A stretch of 14,087 nt of DNA from Prevotella sp. UBA4341 (GTDB lineage: Bacteria > Bacteroidota > Bacteroidia > Bacteroidales > Bacteroidaceae): the NCBI GenBank assembly GCA_002393705.1, contig DGTH01000164.1, forward strand, positions 1,060 to 15,146, written 5' to 3'. Made by a program: the position numbers and the translations under genes. This document shows, piece after piece, positions 1 to 6,900 of the stretch (position 1 is its first letter; each line of letters starts with the position of its first letter). The notes beneath the pieces were generated by a model. That model saw nothing but the letters and a program-made list of their open reading frames with translations, did no database searches and was not told the DNA's origin.

Positions 1-357
1 GGACCGATGGAATATCAGGCCATCGACCTGCAGACGGGCCACCGCGTGTTTCACTTCGGTCCCATGAAGGGCACCAACAACATCGGCGAGTTTCTGGCCA
101 TTGTCCACGCACTGGCACTGGCCTGGCAGCGCAAGCTGCCGGGGCTCACCATCTACTCCGACTCCTACAACGCCATACTCTGGGTCAAGAAGCGCAAGTG
201 CAAGACCACACTCCAGCGTACCGAGCAGACAGAACAGCTCTTTCAGGTCATAGCCCGTGCCGAGCAGTGGCTCCAGACCCACGACTACCAGAACCCCGTC
301 CTGAAGTGGCAGACGAAGGAGTGGGGCGAGGTGCCCGCCGACTTTGGCAGGAAATAA
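1..357 (+). CDS. Ribonuclease H (RNase HI-like), C-terminal part, cut by left edge
   Basis: Degrades the RNA strand of RNA-DNA hybrids in the cytoplasm. The reading frame is open from base 1 (G-P-M-E-Y...), so the ATG at 7 is very probably internal and the true start lies outside the window. Counting from that Met, the RNase H active-site acids are visible: Glu28 in TNNIGEFLA, Asp52 in IYSDSYNAI and Asp112 in the terminal PADFGRK. The first catalytic Asp, normally just before the GxxGPxxY segment that opens this fragment, is upstream of the window. The pattern matches Bacteroidetes RNase H proteins that often carry an N-terminal viroplasmin (caulimovirus-type hybrid-binding) domain; whether one is present cannot be seen. 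The gene ends 18 bp before the GT4 gene, so the two are probably co-transcribed, though no functional link is evident. Confidence 0.9.
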   Translation, partial: GPMEYQAIDLQTGHRVFHFGPMKGTNNIGEFLAIVHALALAWQRKLPGLTIYSDSYNAILWVKKRKCKTTLQRTEQTEQLFQVIARAEQWLQTHDYQNPVLKWQTKEWGEVPADFGRK

Positions 358-375
358 AACGATTACTTCAACCCT

Positions 376-1710
376 ATGCGCGTACTCATAGTCAGCACCA
401 GCGAACGTACGGGCGGAGCCGCCGTAGCAGCCTCGCGCCTGCTGGAAGCCCTTCAGCGTAACGGCGTGAAGGCCAAGATGCTCGTGCGCGACAAGCAGAC
501 CCAGAACCCCAGCGTCGTCAGCCACCCCCGGCAGCTGCGCCTCAGGCTGGCCTTCCTCTGGGAGCGCTTCTGCATCTGGCTGCACCTCGGGCTGAGGCGT
601 CAGCGGCTCTTCGAGCTGGACATAGCCAACAGCGGAGCCGACATTACCCAGTTGCCCGAATTCCTGGAGGCTGACGTCATCCACCTGCACTGGGTCAATC
701 AGGGCATGCTCTCGCTCCGCCAGATACGCCGCATTCTCGACTCCGGCAAGCGCGTCGTCTGGACCATGCACGACGTCTGGCCCGCCACCGCCATCTGCCA
801 CCTCACGCTCGACTGCCCCGTGTGGGCCTCCCCCTCACAGCGCCCGCCGCTTTCCCCGCCGCGTGCCGGTGAAGAGCGCCCGCCGCTTTCCCCGCCGCTT
901 GCCAGCTGCATGGAGCAAGGCGCGGGCCGCCCCTCGTGCCGCCTCAACAGCCGGCTGGCCCGTCAGGTCTGGCAGCGCAAGCAGGCCATGCTCCAGGGTA
1001 GCAGCCCCATCACCTTCGTAGCCTGCAGCCAGTGGCTGGCCGGCGAGGCCCGCAAGAGCCGCCTGCTCCAGGGACAAACCGTCCTGAGCATTCCCAACCC
1101 CATAGATACCAGTCTCTATAAGCCCGGCTCCCGCCGGGCAGCCCGCCAGTCGCTGGGCCTGCCCCTCGAGGGCAAAGTGGTTCTTTTCGTGGCCCAGCGA
1201 GCCACGAATCCCTATAAAGGCATGCACTATCTGGCTGAGGCATTAACCATGATGCAAGGTGACGAGCCCCCCCTCCTCGCCGTGCTCGGCAGCCAGTCCG
1301 AAGACCTGTCAGACCTCCTCCCCCTTCGGGAAGGCCGGCCGGGGCCTGTGGGCCTTGGCTACATCACCGACGAGCGGCGCATGGTCATGGCCTATCAGGC
1401 AGCCGACGTCTTCGTGCTGCCCTCGCTTTCCGAGAACCTGCCCAACACCATCATGGAGGCCATGGCCTGCGGCGTGCCCTGCGTAGGCTTCCGCGTGGGC
1501 GGCATACCCGAAGAGATAGACCACCTCCAGACGGGCTACGTGGCAGACTATAAAGACGCCGCCTCCTTGGCCCGTGGACTCCGCTGGGTGCTCTACGAGG
1601 CCGATGCCGAAACCCTTTCTAAAGCCTGCGTCCAGAAGGTGCAGCGCTGCTACTCTCAGCAGAGCGTAGCCCGCCGCTATCTGGAAGTGTATAACGCCCC
1701 CCAGTCATGA
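376..1710 (+). CDS. Glycosyltransferase family 4-type (GT-B fold)
   Basis: Predicted retaining glycosyltransferase of 444 residues that transfers a sugar from a nucleotide donor, probably in surface polysaccharide or lipopolysaccharide assembly; donor and acceptor are unknown. The N-terminal Rossmann-like half begins MRVLIVSTSERTGGAA, which resembles the GGA(A/G) acceptor-side loop of the family, and includes VVWTMHDVWP near residue 135. The C-terminal donor half has VVLFVAQ near 275 and the E-x7-E signature, Glu353 and Glu361 in SENLPNTIMEAMACG, followed by GVPCVGFRVGGIPE. It overlaps the following GT2 gene by 4 bp (ATGA), suggesting translational coupling. Oddities: residues about 152-180 hold a proline-rich segment containing two copies of RPPLSPP, where relatives usually have a short Cys-containing loop, and a second short low-complexity patch (LLPLREGRPGP) lies near 315. 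Both look like insertions but keep the frame, so the protein is probably functional. Confidence 0.9.
   Translation: MRVLIVSTSERTGGAAVAASRLLEALQRNGVKAKMLVRDKQTQNPSVVSHPRQLRLRLAFLWERFCIWLHLGLRRQRLFELDIANSGADITQLPEFLEADVIHLHWVNQGMLSLRQIRRILDSGKRVVWTMHDVWPATAICHLTLDCPVWASPSQRPPLSPPRAGEERPPLSPPLASCMEQGAGRPSCRLNSRLARQVWQRKQAMLQGSSPITFVACSQWLAGEARKSRLLQGQTVLSIPNPIDTSLYKPGSRRAARQSLGLPLEGKVVLFVAQRATNPYKGMHYLAEALTMMQGDEPPLLAVLGSQSEDLSDLLPLREGRPGPVGLGYITDERRMVMAYQAADVFVLPSLSENLPNTIMEAMACGVPCVGFRVGGIPEEIDHLQTGYVADYKDAASLARGLRWVLYEADAETLSKACVQKVQRCYSQQSVARRYLEVYNAPQS
841..897 (+). repeat. Direct repeat inside the GT4 gene (2 x 21 bp, 36-bp period)
   Basis: The 21-bp GC-rich sequence beginning CGCCCGCCGCTTTCC occurs at 841-861 and again, identical, at 877-897. 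The 36-bp period equals 12 codons, so both copies encode RPPLSPP in the same frame. This is a sequence observation; expansion by slippage or insertion of a mobile short repeat is inferred. Confidence 0.85.
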
Positions 1711-2510
1711 CTTTCTCCATCATAACGATAACCTATAATGCCGCCCAGGTGCTACAGCGAACGTTAGACAGCGTGCGCAGCCAGACCTTCCGTGACTTCG
1801 AGCACCTCATCATCGACGGAGCCTCTACCGACGGCACGTTAGACCTTCTGGCCGGTTACGACGCAACGGTAGTCAGCGAGCCCGACCGGGGCATCTATGA
1901 CGCCATGAACAAAGGCCTCCGCATGGCCAAGGGCGACTACGTGGTCTTTATGAATGCGGGCGACACCTTCCACGACGCCCAGACGCTTCAGCGCGTAGCA
2001 GCCGCCATAATCGAAAATCGAAAATCCCTCCCCCTTCCCGCCGTACTTTATGGCGATACGGACATAGTCGATGCCGAAGGCCGCTTTCTGCGTCCGCGCC
2101 ACCTCAGCGCCCCCCGCCGTCTTACGTGGCGCAGCTTCCAGAGCGGCATGCTCGTCTGCCACCAGGCTTTCTACGCTCTGACGGCCATTGCCCGCCAGAC
2201 GCCCTACGACTTGCAGTATCGCCATTCGGCCGATGTCGATTGGTGCATCCGCGTCATGAAGGAGGCCGAGCGTCAGCGGCTGCCACTGGTCAGGGTGCCC
2301 GGTGTCGTAGCCGATTTCTTAGACGGCGGCGATTCCACCCGGAACCACTGTGCGTCGCTCCGCGAGCGTTTTCAGGTCATGCGCCGCCACTACGGCCTCC
2401 TTACCACGCTCGTCATGCACCTTCGCTTCCTCCTTCGAGCCGTTGTTCGGCATTCATCTTTCTCCTTCCTCGAAACCTACCAGTCCTCCCCGTCCTCTTC
2501 CTCGTTGTAG
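1707..2510 (+). CDS. Glycosyltransferase family 2 (WcaA/WcaE-like)
   Basis: Predicted inverting glycosyltransferase (GT-A fold, 267 residues), probably acting with the preceding GT4 enzyme on a cell-surface glycan at the cytoplasmic face of the inner membrane. The start TFSIITITYNA is the classic GT2 beta-1 segment. Asp37 and Asp42 in IIDGASTDGT match the nucleotide-binding acids, and MNAGD (Asp86) stands at the DxD position. The later YGDTDIVD and SGMLVCHQAF segments with HSADVDW near residue 175 fit the acceptor and catalytic-base region of colanic-acid-type GT2 enzymes. The start overlaps the stop of the GT4 gene by 4 bp. Near residues 101-109 the coding DNA contains a heptad repeat (AATCGAA twice) giving IIENRKS, absent from what I recall of the family and likely a tolerated insertion. 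The last 34 bp overlap, tail to tail, a small gene on the other strand, giving a Ser-rich C-terminus (SSPSSSSL). Confidence 0.88.
   Translation: MTFSIITITYNAAQVLQRTLDSVRSQTFRDFEHLIIDGASTDGTLDLLAGYDATVVSEPDRGIYDAMNKGLRMAKGDYVVFMNAGDTFHDAQTLQRVAAAIIENRKSLPLPAVLYGDTDIVDAEGRFLRPRHLSAPRRLTWRSFQSGMLVCHQAFYALTAIARQTPYDLQYRHSADVDWCIRVMKEAERQRLPLVRVPGVVADFLDGGDSTRNHCASLRERFQVMRRHYGLLTTLVMHLRFLLRAVVRHSSFSFLETYQSSPSSSSL
2009..2025 (+). repeat. Heptad repeat in the GT2 gene
   Basis: AATCGAA occurs twice in tandem (2009-2015, 2016-2022), followed by AATCCCT and a pyrimidine run. Period-7 elements of similar style also occur at about 2752-2781 and 12227-12247. Confidence 0.6.
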
Positions 2511-2665
2511 CCGGGAGCACTGGGGTCTTTCGTTCCGTCCTTGTCCAAGCCGCCGTAGCCGATGCCCCTGTCGCTGTCGCTACTTACGCCGCTTACGGTC
2601 AGCAACTCCAAGTCCGACATTCCTTCCGCCTCTAAGGCGGGACTCATATATCTCTTTCTTTTCAT
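2477..2665 (-). CDS. Small uncharacterised Prevotella-type protein, 62 residues
   Basis: Function unknown. The start codon overlaps the stop of the 403-residue gene (ATGA at 2662-2665), which is strong evidence of a real, translationally coupled gene. The protein begins MKRKRYMSPALEAEGMSDLE, followed by LLTVSGVSSD, a Gly-rich GIGYGG stretch and a strongly acidic end (NEEEDGEDW). It has no clear signal peptide, membrane helix or catalytic motif. I recall many short Prevotellaceae proteins with this plan: a basic start, Y-x-x-P, then a hydrophobic stretch ending in (A/V)SG. They sit beside secreted-protein genes and have no assigned role. The xSG segment recalls leader-type peptides with a processing site, but no modification or export gene is visible nearby, so this is only a possibility. 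Its 3' end overlaps the end of the convergent GT2 gene by 34 bp. Confidence 0.72.
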   Translation of the reverse strand: MKRKRYMSPALEAEGMSDLELLTVSGVSSDSDRGIGYGGLDKDGTKDPSAPGYNEEEDGEDW

Positions 2666-3873
2666 TTTACTATTACTTTTTTACCATTCTTAATATACAC
2701 ACCCTTACCTGGTGTTTTTACCAGTCGGCCGGAAAGGTCGTAATACGCATTGTCCATCATCAATTCTCCATTGTCAATAGAACGAATGTCAGTGGTCTCG
2801 CCGTCGAACGTGATGAAGACGGGAGCCTCCAACTCGTCATAGTAAGCGTCCAGCACGTCGTAGAACGCAAACCAGCCACGGAAGGCCTTGATGGTTGTCC
2901 GCCCCGTAGAGTACCAGAACTTGTTTCCGCTGAGGAACAGGTTTTCCTCGGGCACCGTCGTCACGGCGTACGTGCCGTACATCCATCCACGCTCAGAAGA
3001 TTTCCTTCCTACCTGAACAACCGGCTCATCTTCAGGGTCGATGTCAACGCCGTCAACCGTAAACTCACTGACGGCTGCCGACACCTTGATGATATAAGGA
3101 TGATTGGCCTCTATTTCGGTGGCATCGGTGAACCCCACCGTGATGCCGACTATGGCACCCTCGTCGTCCTTCTCTGGAGTCCAGCTCTTGAAGTCGCCCA
3201 GCTCTACATCCTCGCCGAATGCCGCCTTCACCTGCTCCGCAGTCATAGCGAACGGCAGGCAGATGGTGCTCCATTCGCCGGCCTTGATGGTGCGCTTCAC
3301 GCGCACATCAACACCCTCAGCAGCAGTAGGGACTGTGGTTGATGTCTCGTCAAGGAGTGTACGCAGGTCGGCCGCCTCGGCAATGGTGATGGTAAAGTCA
3401 TCGTCAGCCACGTCGTGAATGCTTCCGTTCTCGGCAGAGATGACACCCTTGAGCAGTTTTCCGCTGAGCACGTCGCCCACGCTGACCGTCTGTCCCTCCT
3501 TCAGCCTCAGGCGGAAGGTCACGAGCGTTCCCTGCTGCTTGTTCAGCGGGTCGCTGTTGGCGTTCAGGCAGGCCACCTTCAGGTAGCCCCCGTCCATGTT
3601 GGGCGTAAAGACCGGCGCGGCATCGTAGCTGTCGCCCAGCGCGTAGTCAATGTTTCCACTTGCGCTGGTCACAGCCTCTACCTCTTCCGGCAGTTGCAGC
3701 CAGAAGGTGTAGCCCGAACAGGTACTGCCCTCGTCGAGGCTGAAGCGTACGGTCAGCCCCGCCTCCGCATTCACCGGGAGCGATACGTCATCGACGCTGA
3801 ACGCGTCGTCAGCCCTTGTGCTGCCCGCCATGGCGAGCAGCACGCATACAGAAAATACAAACTTTTTCATCAT
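2662..3873 (-). CDS. Secreted protein with cohesin-like domain and T9SS-type C-terminal tail
   Basis: 403 residues with no catalytic motif recognised. A signal peptide (MMKKFVFSVCVLLAMAGSTRAD) is followed by a beta-rich domain at about 25-165 whose pattern resembles cohesins: a VSLPVNAEAGLTVRFSL start, GYTFWLQLP, then GTLVTFRLRLKEG and a final FTITI strand. A second domain from about residue 185 carries AGEWSTICLPFAMT and HPYIIKV, a layout I recall from many Prevotella secreted proteins. Residues 360-403 end in YDLSGRLVKTPGKGVYIKNG, a tail common in Bacteroidetes proteins thought to use the type IX secretion system, implying outer-membrane translocation and surface attachment or release. It lies 48 bp downstream of the dockerin protein gene and shares ATGA with the small gene after it. 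The upstream spacer is A-rich on the coding strand, as usual for Bacteroidetes leaders. The second Met (3870) is an equally possible start. Confidence 0.82.
   Translation of the reverse strand: MMKKFVFSVCVLLAMAGSTRADDAFSVDDVSLPVNAEAGLTVRFSLDEGSTCSGYTFWLQLPEEVEAVTSASGNIDYALGDSYDAAPVFTPNMDGGYLKVACLNANSDPLNKQQGTLVTFRLRLKEGQTVSVGDVLSGKLLKGVISAENGSIHDVADDDFTITIAEAADLRTLLDETSTTVPTAAEGVDVRVKRTIKAGEWSTICLPFAMTAEQVKAAFGEDVELGDFKSWTPEKDDEGAIVGITVGFTDATEIEANHPYIIKVSAAVSEFTVDGVDIDPEDEPVVQVGRKSSERGWMYGTYAVTTVPEENLFLSGNKFWYSTGRTTIKAFRGWFAFYDVLDAYYDELEAPVFITFDGETTDIRSIDNGELMMDNAYYDLSGRLVKTPGKGVYIKNGKKVIVK
2752..2781 (-). repeat. Heptad-periodic repeat in the coding region
   Basis: Read on the minus strand the segment runs in degenerate 7-base units: ATTGACA, ATGGAGA, ATTGATG, ATGGACA. 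It encodes IDNGELMMDN, inserted between the second domain and the YDLSGR tail. I recall similar IDNGQL-type linkers in other Prevotella and Bacteroides proteins at the same place. Confidence 0.55.
3382..3801 (-). other. Cohesin-like domain (within the 403-residue protein)
   Basis: About residues 25-164. The order of hydrophobic strands, the AGLTVRFSL and GTLVTFRLRL segments and the roughly 140-residue length fit the cohesin jelly-roll. The assignment is by pattern only; other Ig-like folds would look similar. Confidence 0.5.
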
Positions 3874-3921
3874 GTCGTGTTTATTTTGTTTTACCTTTTT
3901 TTACTGTTTCCTCCCTCTGGT

Positions 3922-6900
3922 TTACTGCGGCTCCTGCCCGTCGGTCATCTCAATGGGCAGCTGTTGCTGTGCGGGCGCTGTAGCCTTGCCCACCAGCTGG
4001 TTGACGATGCATACGGCGTCGCCGATGTCTATCTGTCCGTTTCCGTTCAGGTCGGCCGCCTTGGCCTCGAAGACGCTGTTGCTCTTGCTCACCATGTGGT
4101 TGACGATGCAGACGGCGTCGCCGATGTCGATGCGCTTGTTGACGTTCACGTCGCCGAGCAGGAACTTACCCGGCAGTCTCACGGGCAGCACGTTGTTCGC
4201 GGGGTGCACGTCCTTCAGCGTCTCGTCGTCCAGCATGGGCGTGGTGCGCAGGTAGAGCATCTGGTCGAAGTCGGGCTGCTGGGCCGTCAGTGTGACAATC
4301 TTCACCTTGTTCTTCTGCTCAGCCGAGGCATCGTAGAGGTCGGCGGCGCTCAAGGTTACTACGCTCCCTACGGCCTCAGTGGCCAGTGGCGTAGCGTAGA
4401 GGCCCGCCGTGACGGTCATGTCCGGGGCCAGGGGCAGCAGCGAGGCGTTGTTCACCTCGGCCACAATGGTCGTCACGCCCGTTGTGGAGTCGGTCTTCTT
4501 GCTCAGCACCTTCAGGGCCATGTCGATTTGTCGCACGTTGAACTGCGTGCCGCTCTGCTGTATGCGGCGCGGTCTTGCGGCCAGGGGTTTGCGGCGGGCC
4601 TTCAGCGCATTGCTGTTGGCAGGCGTGAAGTTGGCCGTCACGTTGTAGCTGATGGAGCCGTCGAAGCCGTCGCTGATGGCGTAGTTCGCCGCCAGTTCGG
4701 TGCTCTCCTGCGGCATGACCATCACTTCGTGGGTGGTGGCCTCGCCGTTCATCGTCACGTCGATGCTCCTGATGGGCTCAAAGCCGTTGTTCACCACAGT
4801 AATGGTGACGGGCACCTGCTGTTCATTGCTAACGTCGTAGGGGTTGTAGTTGATCTTGTGGTCGATAGCGTTGGTGAAGGCCACAGGCGTCTCCATGACG
4901 GCCGAGCCGTCGTTCTCGTCGCTCACGCAGTAGGCCACCTTCATGTCGAGTCCGGCTAAGTAGCCGTCCATCGAGACGAGGCTTACATCATCGGGCATGG
5001 TGGCTATCTCCACGGGAGCCGAGAAGTAGAGTTGCCCGTCGTTGCTGCACAGCTTCGAGGCGTAGATGCGGTTCTTGATTTTCACGTCGATGGTGCCGTT
5101 GCCGTTGTCGGTCGATTCCTGGTCGCTCTGCGTCCAAAGTAAAGCCACGTCGCTGAGGTCGGTTGCTTCATTATCAACGATGAGTCGGAAGTCGTTCACC
5201 GTGCGGTTCTCCATGCCTAAGAATCCTGTCAACTTGCCAGTAGGTTCGCCTTTCATGTTGACGGTGTTCAGCTCGATGTCGCGTCCCTGCTCGTTCGTCC
5301 TGATGTAACCGACAAGGTTGGCGCCGTTCACGTTGACCATCTGCGGCTTAGCGCCCGCATTGAGGGTGTAGTGTTCGCGTACTTTGTCATCGGCTGACAC
5401 GTTGATATAGATCAGCTGAGCCTGCTTCTCCGCGTTATCGACATCTTGCTTCAGCGTCATCATTACCAGCACACTATCGTTCTTCATCGTCACCTGATAG
5501 TCGGCCGGCACGCTGCGGCGATGCAGTCGCTTGATTTCGATGGGGTAGCTCCAGTAAGTACCGTCGTAGCGCGAGAGCATCAGGCTGCCGTCGATGTAGC
5601 GGTCGCCCTCAGTGTTGAAACGCGCCTTGCCCTGCTGCCAGATGGCTACAGCCTTTCCGTCGTTCTGTGCGGCCACGGCGGGCATCACACAGGCATTGCC
5701 CCAGTAGGTGCCTACCTGTTCTGTCTGCCACGCGCCACCATCCTTCCGCACGGCCACGTACACCTCCGTCTTCTCGCTGATGTCCTTGACCTGGTCGTTT
5801 TCTTCCAGTGCTTCCAACGTGTTCTTGTTTATCGTTTCGCTGACCTGTTCAAAGGCCACCACATCGATGCCGCTTGCCCGTGCTGCACTGAAGTCGTACA
5901 TCGGCGCATCGACACTTGTATCAACAAGGTCGCTCTTGCTGCCACCGCTCAGCACCTGCAAGCGGTCGTCATTATAGTTGCCGGGTGTCTTCAGGTTGTA
6001 GAACAGCAGTTCCGAGCCGTTCCCGAGGTAGGTGGGCTGCGCCATGCCGCTCACATTATTAATAATAGGTGTACCGAGGTCGGCAATCACTTTTCGCTTC
6101 ATCCGCTTGTAGTCAGACGTCACGCGTTTCTTGCTGTAGGAGAAGATGCTTTCGCCAAACGACGGATGAAAGGGATTAGCGGAACTGTTGGGGAAGAGAT
6201 AGGTCTTCTCCACGTCGAAGAGTGTCCAGCTCTTCCTTTTCTTGTAGAACAGGAAGCGGGCTTCGGCGTACGCCTCCATAGCGGCACGCACTGAAGTCTT
6301 GAAGCCCGTCTTCACCTCGCCGCCCCAAGTGGGGATGACGGTGCGCGTCTGGGCGTCGAAGCTGGCACCGCCGCGCACGCCGGCCACGGCCTTCGCTATC
6401 CAGATGTCGATGCCGCCGTAGGCCCATGCACACATCTTGATACGGCACTGCGTATCGAACTGGAAGTCGATCTTGGGCAATGCACCCACATTGCCTTGGG
6501 CAGCGGCGCGGTTGATGACTGCCATCGTGGTGGCAATCTTCGCGTCGAGCGACACGCCGAAGCCGCCGATGAAGAAACTAACGTTGGCCGATGCCGCAGC
6601 CGACGCCTCCAGCGTGAGGCCGCCATCGTAGAAATTGATGTCGAGCTTCTTCGTGTCGCGGTTGTAGTGGCCAATGCCTGAGAGAAAGCCGCGCACACCT
6701 ACAAAGGCCGAGGGCCAGCGCGGTATGTCGTCGAAGAAGTCGTCGTCCAACTTATGCGCCGAGTTCACGGCGTCCATGCAGGCCTGGAACTGCTCGTCGA
6801 AGTATTGCAGGTCGTTGAGTCCATCGAGGGCGTCGGTGAGCGGACCGCCTGGCAGGAAGTTGGCCTCGCAGACGGCGCGAACAAGGAAGTATTCGCCCTG

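Noticed and set aside
835..1243. Minus-strand frames opposite the GT4 gene
   Set aside because: Products are Arg/Gly-rich reflections of the GC-rich repeat; the plus strand carries clear GT4 motifs.
2350..3342. 330-codon + strand frame running from the GT2 end into the minus operon
   Set aside because: Overlaps three better-supported genes, has no recognisable motif and shows Ser/Arg-rich composition.
3415..4959. Long open frame (514 codons) on the + strand
   Set aside because: It lies opposite the giant and cohesin-like genes, crosses their gene border and gives a His/Val/Arg-rich low-complexity product without domains. It is a GC-driven shadow of the real minus-strand genes.
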